Assembly (NCBI GenBank): GCA_946479335.1
Contig: CAMLFP010000025.1
Coordinates: 1 to 25,981, forward strand
Source of the DNA: an uncultured Archangium sp.
GTDB taxonomy: Bacteria; Myxococcota; Myxococcia; Myxococcales; Myxococcaceae
Direction of reading: 5' to 3'
Length of the DNA: 25,981 nt
Both the position numbers and the translations under genes were made by a program. Below the pieces are notes generated by a model that had not been told where the DNA came from, did not search any database, and was given only the letters and a program-made list of their open reading frames with translations. This document shows positions 7,097 to 16,140 of this stretch, in pieces (positions within the stretch are counted from its first letter, which is position 1; each line of letters opens with the position of its first letter).

Positions 7097-7780
7097 ATGT
7101 CGTGGAGACAAACACCGGTATGGATTTCGGCGGGTGGCGCGTGGCTCGCGCTGCACGCCGGCTACGTGAATGCCATCGGGTACCTCTCAACCCACCGCGC
7201 GGGCCTCACGCACGTCACGGGGCAGATCACGAAGGTGGGCATCGAGCTGGGCGGCGGCAGCTGGCATGACGCGTTCACGGCGCTGCTGCTGGTGAGCTGG
7301 TTCTTCTTCGGCGCGGCGCTCTCGGGCGTGCTGATTCCCCGCACCGAGCTGACCGAGAAGGGCCCGCGCTACGCCATCGCCCTGCTGGTGGAGGCCGCGC
7401 TGCTGCTGACCGCGACGTTGCTGCTGCACGAGGGCTACGAGTGGAGCATCAACCTCGTGGCGCTGGGCGCCGGCATGCAGAACGCGATGGCGTCGTCGTA
7501 CGCGGGCACGGTGGTGCGCACCACGCACGTCACCGGCATCGTCACCGACCTGGGGTTGATGCTGGGCCACGCGCTGCGCGGCAGCCGCCCGGAGCGCCTC
7601 CACGCGATGCTGCTGCTGGGGCTGCTGGGCTCCTTCCTCGCGGGCGGGGTGCTGGGCGCCGTGGCGCTGCCGCTGCTCCACGAGTGGGCGCTGGGGGTGC
7701 CCGCGGCTACGTTGACGGTGAGCGCCCTGGGGTACTGGCTCCGCGTCGCGCGCACCGAGGCGAAGGCGGGCGCACCGTGA
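7097..7780 (+). CDS. YoaK/DUF1275 family integral membrane protein
   Basis: This is a 227-residue, very hydrophobic protein with about six membrane segments. The family pattern is clear: HAGYVNAIGYLSTHRAGLTH near residue 20, HVTGQITKVGIELG after it, and a second related half with GAGMQNAMASSY and RTTHVTGIVTDLGLMLG. The internal duplication suits a transporter-like fold, but the function of DUF1275 proteins is not established. Starts at ATG 7064 or TTG 7055 in the same frame are possible; none has a good ribosome site, and 7097 puts the first membrane segment closest to the N-terminus as in homologues. The last codons overlap the kinase start (GTGA at 7777-7780), indicating translational coupling. 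It may supply or modulate the signal for the kinase. Confidence 0.82.
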   Translation: MSWRQTPVWISAGGAWLALHAGYVNAIGYLSTHRAGLTHVTGQITKVGIELGGGSWHDAFTALLLVSWFFFGAALSGVLIPRTELTEKGPRYAIALLVEAALLLTATLLLHEGYEWSINLVALGAGMQNAMASSYAGTVVRTTHVTGIVTDLGLMLGHALRGSRPERLHAMLLLGLLGSFLAGGVLGAVALPLLHEWALGVPAATLTVSALGYWLRVARTEAKAGAP

Positions 7781-9186
7781 GGCTCGTCACCCGCCTGACG
7801 ATTGCGTTCTTGTTGATCGTGGTGGGCGTCATCTCGCTCCACGAGTACCGGCAGTACACCGAGGCCCAGACCGACTTCGAGTCAGACATGGACCGCACGC
7901 ACCAGCTGGTGGCCAGCTCGCTGGCTGACGCGGCGGCGGCCACCTCGGAGCGCGACGGCCTCCCGGCGGCGCGGCAGGCCATCGAGCGCGCGCACCAGCA
8001 CCACTCGGGCGAAGTGCGTATCCGCTGGGTGTGTCAGCCCGATGTCGCCGACGCGCAGCCCGCGCCGGTGCCGTGCGCCGCCCTGAAGGACACGCCCATC
8101 ACCGTCACCATCGACACGCGGCGCTTCACGCTGGCGCCCATCGTCAGCGGCGGGCGCACGCTGGGCGCCATCGAGGTCTCGGAGTCTCCCGACCACGAGC
8201 GCACCTGGGAGAACACGCACCTCCGCGGCGCGCTGGTGCTGGCCTTGATGACCGCTGGCGGCATGGCGCTGGCGGCGTTCGGCCTGGGGTTCTGGCTGGT
8301 GGGCCGGCGCACGCACGCGCTGATGGAGAAGGCGCGCGCCGTCGGGCGCGGCGAGCTGGAGCCCGACCTCCGGCTCTCCGGCGAAGACGAGCTGTCAGAC
8401 CTCGCGCTGGAGATGAACGCGATGTGCAGGCGCATCGGCGAGGCGCGCGACGCCACCGCGCGTGAAGCGGCGGCGCGCATCTCCGCGGTGGAGCAGCTGC
8501 GCCGCGCAGACCGCCTCGCCAGCGTCGGCCGCCTCGCGTCGGGCCTCGCGCACGAGCTGGGCACGCCGCTCAACGTCATCGAGGCCCGCGCGGGCTTCAT
8601 CGTCGAAGACGCGGAGGCCGACTCGTCGCTGCAGAAGTCGGCGCGCATCATCATGCAGTGCACCGAGCAGGTGACGAAGCTGGTGCGCCAGCTGTTGGAC
8701 TTCGCGCGCCCGCGCAAGCTGGAGCGCAGCACCGTGCCGCTCGACCGCCTGGTGCGCACCGTGTCGGAGCTGGTCGGGCCGCTCGCCGGGCGCCGCAACG
8801 TGGAGCTCTCCATCGACCCCGTGCCGGTGAAGGTGGAGGGCGACGAGGGGTTGCTCCAGCAGGCCATCACCAACGTGGTCATCAACGCGATTCACGCGTG
8901 CGCGAACGGCGGGCACGTGCGCGTGGTGACGGGCACCAGATACGAGCGCGGCAGCGAGTGGGCGTGCGTCGCGGTCACCGACGACGGCGTGGGCATGACC
9001 GAAGAGGTGCGCACCCGCCTGCTGGAGCCGTTCTTCACCACCAAGGCCGTGGGCGAAGGCACCGGGCTCGGGCTGCCCATCACCGCCAGCATCCTCGAGG
9101 ACCACGGCGGCTTCATGAGCGTCGAGAGCGAGCTGGGCAAGGGCAGCACCTTCACGCTGCACGTGCCGCTCCTGCCCCAGCCCTGA
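7777..9186 (+). CDS. Membrane-bound sensor histidine kinase (HAMP-HisKA-HATPase)
   Basis: This is a 469-residue sensor kinase. Membrane segment 1 (about 7-21) and segment 2 (about 151-176) flank a periplasmic sensor of about 125 residues with two cysteines (VCQPD and VPCAA). A HAMP linker follows (about 177-235), then the HisKA dimerisation domain with the phospho-acceptor His259 in LAHELGTPLN, and an ATPase domain with N box NVVINAIHAC, G1 DDGVGM, F box FFTTK and G2 GTGLGLP. The GTG at 7777 overlaps the upstream stop by four bases, and the coding-like frame further upstream belongs to the DUF1275 gene. The LAHELGTPLN type of H box is common in kinases paired with NtrC-family regulators, and such a regulator follows 71 bp downstream. 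The signal sensed is unknown. Confidence 0.95.
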   Translation: MRLVTRLTIAFLLIVVGVISLHEYRQYTEAQTDFESDMDRTHQLVASSLADAAAATSERDGLPAARQAIERAHQHHSGEVRIRWVCQPDVADAQPAPVPCAALKDTPITVTIDTRRFTLAPIVSGGRTLGAIEVSESPDHERTWENTHLRGALVLALMTAGGMALAAFGLGFWLVGRRTHALMEKARAVGRGELEPDLRLSGEDELSDLALEMNAMCRRIGEARDATAREAAARISAVEQLRRADRLASVGRLASGLAHELGTPLNVIEARAGFIVEDAEADSSLQKSARIIMQCTEQVTKLVRQLLDFARPRKLERSTVPLDRLVRTVSELVGPLAGRRNVELSIDPVPVKVEGDEGLLQQAITNVVINAIHACANGGHVRVVTGTRYERGSEWACVAVTDDGVGMTEEVRTRLLEPFFTTKAVGEGTGLGLPITASILEDHGGFMSVESELGKGSTFTLHVPLLPQP

Positions 9187-9257
9187 CGCCGCTCCGCGGC
9201 TCGCTGGAGACAGGTAAGCGAGACGTGGCGCGGGCATTTCCGCTATCTCCACCGGGC

Positions 9258-10625
<1,368 letters not shown>

Positions 10626-11051
10626 ATGAAGAAGCTGCTGCTGGTGATGGTGGCGACGTTCTCGTGCGCGGGGCCGCGCGTCAGCGGCCCGGGCATCAAC
10701 AACCGGCGCGCCGCGGCGCTCTTCGAGGAGGCCTCCCGCGAGCTGCAGTGCCCCGAAGCGGAGCTCCAGGGCGAATACACCGCGTCCATCGAGGGCAACC
10801 TGCATGCGTACACGGTGACCGGCTGCGGGCGGCAGACGACGGCGCTGCTGCACTGCATGGGCGGGCTGTGCAAATGGCGCGAGACGCCAGAACAGCGCGC
10901 GGCGGCAGACCTCCAGTGCCCGCGCGAGCAGCTCTCGCGGGAGGTGCGCGGCAATCGCTTCATCATGAGCGGGTGCGGGCGCGTGCAGGCCTACGGCTTC
11001 GTGCGCGGCCACCTGGTGCCGGTGGTCATCAACCTGCCGCAGGCGCCGTGA
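10626..11051 (+). CDS. Small secreted or lipoprotein with duplicated LQCP/GCGR motif
   Basis: This is a 141-residue protein that starts immediately after the regulator's stop codon, so it probably belongs to the same transcript. The N-terminus (MKKLLLVMVATFSCAGP) looks like a signal peptide with an imperfect lipobox and Cys14 as the possible lipidation site. The mature part holds two copies of one motif: LQCPEAELQGE...VTGCGR (about 38-68) and LQCPREQLSRE...MSGCGR (about 98-120). Each copy keeps a CP pair and a GCG, so the copies may form disulfides. I recognise the motif as a recurring element in myxobacterial lipoproteins but know no function. It lies at the end of the kinase/regulator operon and ends one base before the convergent hydrolase gene. 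Confidence 0.72.
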   Translation: MKKLLLVMVATFSCAGPRVSGPGINNRRAAALFEEASRELQCPEAELQGEYTASIEGNLHAYTVTGCGRQTTALLHCMGGLCKWRETPEQRAAADLQCPREQLSREVRGNRFIMSGCGRVQAYGFVRGHLVPVVINLPQAP

Positions 11052-11052
11052 G

Positions 11053-12189
11053 TCAGCGCGTGAAGTGCACGTTCCCCGAGACGATGGGGTGCTGCGCGGC
11101 GGTCTGAAACGGCACCGCAGGCCACCACTTCTCGGGCGCGGGTGGCGAGAGCGGGTCGAAGCTCTCACCGGGCTTCGGGGTGACGATGGTGACGCCCACG
11201 CGCTGCGCTTCGAGGAGCGCGCGCTCCACGGGCTCGGTCCACGCGTGGTACGCGAGCGTGAGCAACCCCCAGTGGATCGGCAGGAACACGCGCCCGCGCA
11301 GCTTCTGGTGCGCCAACACCGCCTGCTCCGGGCCCATGTGCCAGTCGGGCCAGCTGCGGTGGTACTGGCCGACCTCGAACATCGTGAGGTCGAACGGCCC
11401 GTACTTCGCGCCGATGGTCTCCAGCCCGGTGAAGAGGCCCGTGTCGCCGGAGAAGTACACGCGGTGCATCGGGCCGATGAGCGCGTAGCCGCTCCACAGC
11501 GTGAGGTCGCGGTCGAAGACCTGCCGCCCCGTCGCGTGGCGCACCTGCGTGGAGACGATGGTCACGTCGCGCACCGGCACCTCGTCACCCCAGTCGACCT
11601 CGACGATCTTCTCCGGGGCGATGCCCCAGTATTCGAGGTGCGCGCCCGCGCCGAGCGGCACGATGAACTTCGCGGCCTGATCCTTGAGCGCGATGAGCGT
11701 CCGATGATCCATGTGATCGTAGTGATCATGTGACACCACCACCGCGTCGATGCGGCCGAGCCGCTCGAGCGGCATCACGGGAGGGAAGTAGCGCTCCGGG
11801 CCCACCCACGTCAGCGGCCCCGCGCGCTCGCTCCACATCGGGTCGGTGAGGATGCGCGTGCCGTCGAGCTCCACCAGCGTCGACGAGTGCCCGAACCACG
11901 TGACGCGCAGCCCGTTCTGCGGCGGCTTCGAGAAGTCGGGCACCACCGTCGGCACCGGCGCCTTCGGGCTCAGGTCGTCGCTCCCCGACACCTTGAAGAG
12001 CTCGAAGAAGTGGTTCTCGATGGGCTCGGGGTTCTCGAAGGTCACCTGATGCCACTGCGGCGAACGCTCCATGCGCGCGCGCCGCTCGCCCGTGGCGGTC
12101 TTCCCGATGCCCTCCCAGGCTTGCGCCAGCATCACCAACGCCGCGATGAGAAACAGCACCCCGATGGCCTTCAAGAACGACCGGAACAT
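11053..12189 (-). CDS. Membrane-anchored metallo-beta-lactamase-fold hydrolase (NAPE-PLD/RomA-like)
   Basis: This is a 378-residue protein with one N-terminal membrane helix (about 5-24) and a metallo-beta-lactamase fold domain. The zinc-binding motif VVSHDHYDHMD is complete (His154, His156, Asp158, His159). Further metal ligands are expected in TQVRHATGR, in FSGDTGLF (the Asp) and in FLPIHWGLL (the His). The WFGHSSTLVELDG and LTDPMWSERA segments and the late HWGLLTLAYH fit the group containing NAPE-hydrolysing phospholipase D and RomA/UlaG-like proteins, whose bacterial members act on phospholipids or other phosphodiesters. The substrate cannot be assigned here. The ATG is at 12187-12189; the gene diverges from the lipoprotein gene at 12253 and converges with the small secreted protein. 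Confidence 0.88.
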   Translation of the reverse strand: MFRSFLKAIGVLFLIAALVMLAQAWEGIGKTATGERRARMERSPQWHQVTFENPEPIENHFFELFKVSGSDDLSPKAPVPTVVPDFSKPPQNGLRVTWFGHSSTLVELDGTRILTDPMWSERAGPLTWVGPERYFPPVMPLERLGRIDAVVVSHDHYDHMDHRTLIALKDQAAKFIVPLGAGAHLEYWGIAPEKIVEVDWGDEVPVRDVTIVSTQVRHATGRQVFDRDLTLWSGYALIGPMHRVYFSGDTGLFTGLETIGAKYGPFDLTMFEVGQYHRSWPDWHMGPEQAVLAHQKLRGRVFLPIHWGLLTLAYHAWTEPVERALLEAQRVGVTIVTPKPGESFDPLSPPAPEKWWPAVPFQTAAQHPIVSGNVHFTR

Positions 12190-12252
12190 GAAGGGTTCAG
12201 GTTAACGGCCGCCCACCGCCGCTCCGTGAATTTTTGTAAGGCGAGGTACGTG

Positions 12253-13875
12253 ATGAGGCCCATGCTTCCCCGCGCGTGTCTGGTGTTGCTGGCCCTCGGC
12301 GCTTCCGGCTGTCTGCACAACGCGAGGCTGGCCACCGCACGCGAAGCCGTCGAGACCTTCAACGCGCCCGTGAAGTGCGGGCCGATGGGCTTCCGCCGGG
12401 TGCCGCTGCAGGCGCGCTTCGGTGAGTACGTGCGCCTCACGGTGAGCGCTCCGGTGGCGCTGAGCGGCTCGGTGATGGTGCACGCCAACGGCCTCGCGCA
12501 CCCCGCCCGCGTGTGGACCAGCACGTCAGGCGAAGGCCTCGTCGTGGAGGCGCGCTTCGAGAACACCGACCCCGACCTGCCTTCGGCGCTGCGCGCGACG
12601 CAGCCCATCGACGTCACCATCGCCGACCTCACCGCACCCGAAGGTGGCAGCTGCGAAGGCGCCGTCTTCACGCTGGAGCACGGCCGGCTCGTGCCGCCCA
12701 CTACCGACGCGCTGTGGCTCGCGGAGCTGGAACGTCGCGGTGGCGCCGAGCTCGCCGCGCGTCGCGAAGCCCGCCGGCGGATGAGCGAAGAGGAGCTGGC
12801 GCGGGAGAGCGAGAACTCGCAGCCCGAATTCTCCACCGTGCTCGCGGGGTGGAACGAACCGCAGCAGGAGACGCTCGCCACCGCCGCCGTCGAGACCGAC
12901 ACCGCGACGGCGACTGAAGCCGACGCGTGGGCGCTGCCTGCGGGCGCACAGACCAGCGGCGCCGTCGCGGTCGCGCAGACCAGCGTCGAGGGCTCCGTCG
13001 CGGTTGCGCAGGTCAACCTCGGAGCGACCGGCGCGGCTACGACCAATGGCACGGTCGGCGCGCAGACCAGCGTCAATGGCTCCGTCGCGGTTGCGCAGGT
13101 CAACGTTGGCGCCGCCAGCGTGTCCGAATTCTCGCAGATCAACGCTGGACCAACCGGTGCGGCTACGACCAACGGCCCGCTCGGCGCGCAGACCAGCGTC
13201 GAGGGCTCCGTCGCGGTCGCGCAGGTGAACGTCGCCGCCGACTTCGCGCAGTACCCCGGCGCATATGACGACGCGAACGCGCAGCGCGGCCCGGCGTTGC
13301 CGACCGTCGGCGCGGCGTTTCCTCCCGGCTGCAGTGACGTCTCCTGCGTCGTGCCCGCACCGCAGTGCACGAACGGCTGCACGCCCGCGCCCGGCACCTG
13401 CACCGCGAGCAGCTGCACCGTCGGAGGCCAGCTCGTCGAGCTCGCGGCCTACCCGCGCGGCTGCGCCACCAACACCTGCGCGATGCCCATCAGCCGCTGC
13501 ACCGGCGCGTGCACGCGCGCTCCGGGTGTCTTCGTGAACGGCACGTACTCGTGCCCCGCGCAACAGCCCGTCGTGTCCGTCGCCGCAGCGACCACCTCGG
13601 CGACCGTCGACGCGGAGTGGAATGCGCCGCCGAGCGTCACCACCCAGGTCGCGTACGAGGTGCCGCAACCGCAAGCCACGCAGGTGGTCGTCGCCGCGCC
13701 GCCTCCGCAGGTCGACGTCGCCGTCGATGTCGCGTCGGTGCTGCCGTGGTTCTTCGGCGCCGTGCTGGCCGCGCCGGTCGTCGCGCCGATGCCCGCGCCC
13801 GCCCCCGTCTACGCGCCCGCTCCCGGCCCGGTGCACGGCGCCGTTCCTGTCGGCAGCGTGCGCGGCCGCCGCTGA
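12253..13875 (+). CDS. Repeat- and cysteine-rich lipoprotein of unknown function
   Basis: This is a 540-residue lipoprotein with lipobox ASGC and Cys20 as the lipidated residue. The ATG at 12253 follows AAGGCGAGG (12238-12246). Residues about 30-160 form a globular beta-rich domain. Residues about 165-200 are charged and helical. Residues about 235-330 hold three imperfect repeats AQTSV(E/N)GSVAVAQVN(V/L), with TGAATTNG linkers in the first two copies. A duplicated cysteine module follows (FPPGCSDVSCVVPAPQC and YPRGCATNTCAMPISRC, each then a CT-rich half). The chain ends in Ala/Pro/Val-rich sequence with a hydrophobic stretch (PWFFGAVLAAPVVAP) and a basic tail. The Ser/Gln/Asn-rich repeats loosely recall beta-solenoid or curlin repeats, which is only a hypothesis. 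The family was not recognised. Confidence 0.78.
   Translation: MRPMLPRACLVLLALGASGCLHNARLATAREAVETFNAPVKCGPMGFRRVPLQARFGEYVRLTVSAPVALSGSVMVHANGLAHPARVWTSTSGEGLVVEARFENTDPDLPSALRATQPIDVTIADLTAPEGGSCEGAVFTLEHGRLVPPTTDALWLAELERRGGAELAARREARRRMSEEELARESENSQPEFSTVLAGWNEPQQETLATAAVETDTATATEADAWALPAGAQTSGAVAVAQTSVEGSVAVAQVNLGATGAATTNGTVGAQTSVNGSVAVAQVNVGAASVSEFSQINAGPTGAATTNGPLGAQTSVEGSVAVAQVNVAADFAQYPGAYDDANAQRGPALPTVGAAFPPGCSDVSCVVPAPQCTNGCTPAPGTCTASSCTVGGQLVELAAYPRGCATNTCAMPISRCTGACTRAPGVFVNGTYSCPAQQPVVSVAAATTSATVDAEWNAPPSVTTQVAYEVPQPQATQVVVAAPPPQVDVAVDVASVLPWFFGAVLAAPVVAPMPAPAPVYAPAPGPVHGAVPVGSVRGRR
12973..13236 (+). repeat. Three imperfect in-frame repeats in the lipoprotein gene
   Basis: A block of about 45-50 bp beginning GCGCAGACCAGCGTC occurs at 12973, 13060 and 13186. 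The first two copies are followed by related linkers encoding TGAATTNG. Spacings of 87 and 126 bp are multiples of three, so copy-number change would keep the frame. Confidence 0.85.
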
Positions 13876-13987
13876 GTTTCAGCTACGCGCCCTGGCCTCT
13901 CGGACCAAGCGCGCAACACCTTCGGCAAGACGCAGTCGGAGACTTCGTGCTCGTGCGCAGCGGGAAGGACTCGGCGCTCGACGACCC

Positions 13988-14009
13988 TTGGCCGCGCAAA
14001 GACGGCCAA
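13988..14009. terminator. Hairpin between convergent genes, possible terminator
   Basis: A perfect 7-bp inverted repeat, TTGGCCG (13988-13994) and CGGCCAA (14003-14009), has an 8-base loop. It lies in the 259-bp gap between the convergent lipoprotein and pomX genes. No T-run follows on either strand, so a terminator role is uncertain. No coding region or RNA gene was seen in the rest of the gap. Confidence 0.4.
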
Positions 14010-14102
14010 CAGTTACGCCTTCGCACGTGCGGTACACGCAGTCGCTCGACGTCGGCACTTGAGTCGGGGGCTCTTTCTCCCCTCACCCCTCGCTTCGCGA
14101 GA

Positions 14103-14123
14103 CCCTCTCCCCAGGGGAGAGGG
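14103..14123. terminator. GC-rich 10-bp palindromic hairpin, likely bidirectional terminator or dispersed intergenic repeat
   Basis: CCCTCTCCCC (14103-14112) and GGGGAGAGGG (14114-14123) are perfect complements, giving a stable stem; the innermost bases would open to form the loop. It is preceded by CCCCTCACCCCTCG and lies just before the 3' end of pomX. This combination resembles a repeat seen between genes in many GC-rich proteobacteria. It could stop transcription from both convergent genes, although a U-tract is lacking. Confidence 0.5.
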
Positions 14124-14134
14124 GAAGGTCTGCG

Positions 14135-15151
14135 TTAGCGCGCGGCGGCCGACGACAGCGCGCGGTGCACCGCCTCCAGCGCCTTGCGGGCCTCGAGCAG
14201 CTCGGCGCGCTCGCGCGTCAGCTCCGCCACCTGACGGGCCAGCGTGTCGCGCTCGGTCTTCAACGCGTCGGTGCTGCGGCGCAGAGAGGTGGCGTTCTCC
14301 TGCGCGGTCTCCAGCTCCGCGGCGAGGCGCTCTTCTTCCGCGAGCGAGTCGGCGATCTCCGCGTCCTTCTTCGAGACCAGCTCCATCAGCTCGTGCTTCT
14401 CCTTCTCGCGCGCGTCGAGGAGCTGCCGAGCCTCCTGCAGCGCCAGCAACGACTCGTTGCGCTCGCCCTCAAGCGACTCCAGCTCGCGCTCCAGTTCGTT
14501 GAGCAGCGACACGCGGCTCTCCATCTCCTTCGAGAGCCGGCGCGCTTCGTCCATGCGGGTGCGCGCTTCTTCGGTGGCGCGCTCCGACTGGCGGCGGGCG
14601 GCCTCGAGGTCTTGCGTCAACGCGAGGTTCATCGCGCGCGCCTTCGCCAATTCGCTCTGCAACGCGGAGATGCGCTCGACCGCCAGCACCCCCGCCTCGG
14701 CGACGGTGTCGGGCAGCGGCTCGGGGCGCGGGTTCTGCCGCACCGCCTTGATGCGCTCCTTGATGCTGGCGCGGCGCTCTTCGATGTCGCGCAGCGGCGT
14801 CGGCTCGGGCGCGGTCTGCACCTCCACCAGCTCCGGCGGCGGCTCGGCGTGCGCGACCGGCGCCTGCGCCTCGGCCTGGACGGCCATCGCGAGCACGGCC
14901 TCTTCACGCTCCAACGCCTGCGTCATGCGCTCGGCCATGGTGACACGGCTGGCGTTGGCGGCGGCTCGCTCCTTGATGGCGGCGCTCAGGCTGGGCGCCT
15001 CGGCGACGACCTGCTGCGCGAGCGCCTCCACTGACGCGGCGCTGACGCTGGCCTCGGTGTCCACTTCGGCCTCGGCGGAGGGCGCGGTCAACAGCCCGAG
15101 CCTCATGCGCGGCTTGGCCCGGCTCACGTTCGCGTCGAATGCTTTCTTCAT
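14135..15151 (-). CDS. pomX: PomX-like coiled-coil scaffold for division-site positioning
   Basis: This is a 338-residue protein. The N-terminal peptide MKKAFDANVSRAKPRMRLG carries Lys13 and Arg15. In Myxococcus xanthus PomX, the N-terminal peptide with these two residues activates the PomZ ATPase. Residues about 25-150 are Ala/Pro/Glu-rich and probably disordered, and about 165-330 form a long uninterrupted coiled coil. That matches PomX, which assembles into filaments, recruits PomY and PomZ, and marks midcell for FtsZ. It is somewhat shorter than my memory of the M. xanthus protein (about 400 residues). The ATG at 15149-15151 follows GAGGGG and lies 24 bp after the pomZ stop. The call rests on domain layout, the N-terminal peptide and gene neighbours together. 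Confidence 0.87.
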   Translation of the reverse strand: MKKAFDANVSRAKPRMRLGLLTAPSAEAEVDTEASVSAASVEALAQQVVAEAPSLSAAIKERAAANASRVTMAERMTQALEREEAVLAMAVQAEAQAPVAHAEPPPELVEVQTAPEPTPLRDIEERRASIKERIKAVRQNPRPEPLPDTVAEAGVLAVERISALQSELAKARAMNLALTQDLEAARRQSERATEEARTRMDEARRLSKEMESRVSLLNELERELESLEGERNESLLALQEARQLLDAREKEKHELMELVSKKDAEIADSLAEEERLAAELETAQENATSLRRSTDALKTERDTLARQVAELTRERAELLEARKALEAVHRALSSAAAR

Positions 15152-15175
15152 GTTCGTTTTCCCCTCTGCAAAAAA

Positions 15176-16129
15176 TCAGGCGCTCTTCGCGCGTGGAGCC
15201 TTCTCAGCCGCGGTCTTCACGAGGCGCTCCAACACCTCGTCGAGCAGCTTCTGCACGTCGCCCGCGCCCTTGCTGTCGCGGTCGAAGCGGAAGATGGGCA
15301 TGCCCTCACTGGAGGCCTGCGCGAAGCGCGTGCACTGCCGAATCACCGTGGGCATCAGGTACTCGGGGTAGTGCTGCTTGAGGGCCTCGAGCGCCTCCTT
15401 GGCCAGCTTGAACGTCGCGTTGAAGCTGTTGACCACGATGAACACGTGGTCGAGCACGTGGCCGAGATCTTCCTCGAGCGAGTTGACGGTCTCGAAGAGC
15501 AACTTGAGCCCGTGGAACGAGAGGAAGTCGGCCAGCACTGGCACCAGGAGGTCGTCGGCGGCCATCAGCGCGTTGAGGTTCAGCAGGCCGAAGCTGGGCG
15601 GCGCGTCGAAGATGATGAAGTCGTAGTGCGCTTCGATTTCCTTCAGCGCGTTCTTCAACTTGAACTCGCGGCCGGCCATCGGCATCAGCGCGAGGTCGAC
15701 CGTCGACATCGTGAGGTTCGAGGGCACGAAGTCGAGGTTGGGCAGCGCCGACTTCTGAATCACGCCCGAGAGCGGCTGCTTCTTCACCAGCACGTCGAGC
15801 AGCGTGCGCTCGAAGTCTTCGCCCTCGAAGCCGAGGCACTTGGTGGCGTGGCCCTGGCTGTCGAGGTCGATGAGCAGCACGCCGTAGCCCATCTCCGCGA
15901 GGCGCCACGCATACGAGGTCGACAGCGAGGTCTTGCCGGTGCCGCCCTTGAAGTTGAGGAAGAGCTGCTTGCGGGTGCCCAGCGACTGCGGCTCCAGCTG
16001 CAGCTTGCCGCGGAGGTCCCACACGTCTTCGGGCGTGTACGTGTCTTTCTTGAGCGCCGCGGTGAGCGCCTTCGGCGCGATGCCCAGCAGGTCCGCCGCT
16101 TCCTTCGGGGTGTAGACGATGGCGTCCAT
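15176..16129 (-). CDS. pomZ: PomZ-like ParA/MinD-family ATPase
   Basis: This is a 317-residue ParA-type ATPase. An N-terminal MerR-like helix segment (YTPKEAADLLGIAPKALTAA) precedes the deviant Walker A motif KGGTGKTS, with signature Lys61 and catalytic Lys66. The hydrolysis-associated Asp90 lies in LLIDLDSQGHA, and Walker B is FIIFDAPPS. The numbers match the residues I recall being mutated in M. xanthus PomZ (Gly62, Lys66, Asp90). At position 268, where the M. xanthus protein has a DNA-contacting Lys, this one has Arg, so charge is kept. PomZ dimerises on ATP, binds the nucleoid and moves the PomX/PomY cluster to midcell. The ATG at 16127-16129 has an ideal AGGAG six bases upstream, right after the pomY stop. 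Confidence 0.93.
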   Translation of the reverse strand: MDAIVYTPKEAADLLGIAPKALTAALKKDTYTPEDVWDLRGKLQLEPQSLGTRKQLFLNFKGGTGKTSLSTSYAWRLAEMGYGVLLIDLDSQGHATKCLGFEGEDFERTLLDVLVKKQPLSGVIQKSALPNLDFVPSNLTMSTVDLALMPMAGREFKLKNALKEIEAHYDFIIFDAPPSFGLLNLNALMAADDLLVPVLADFLSFHGLKLLFETVNSLEEDLGHVLDHVFIVVNSFNATFKLAKEALEALKQHYPEYLMPTVIRQCTRFAQASSEGMPIFRFDRDSKGAGDVQKLLDEVLERLVKTAAEKAPRAKSA

Positions 16130-16140
16130 AGGTTGCTCCT

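Noticed and set aside
9187..9257. Possible sigma-54 promoter (TGGCGCGGGCATTTCC) before the response regulator
   Set aside because: The -24 GG has no GC at the required distance; spacing does not fit.
12171..13418. 415-codon minus-strand frame opposite the repeat lipoprotein at 12253
   Set aside because: The plus strand has the lipobox, ribosome site and coherent repeats; the minus frame is Ser/Thr/Ala/Arg-rich shadow sequence.
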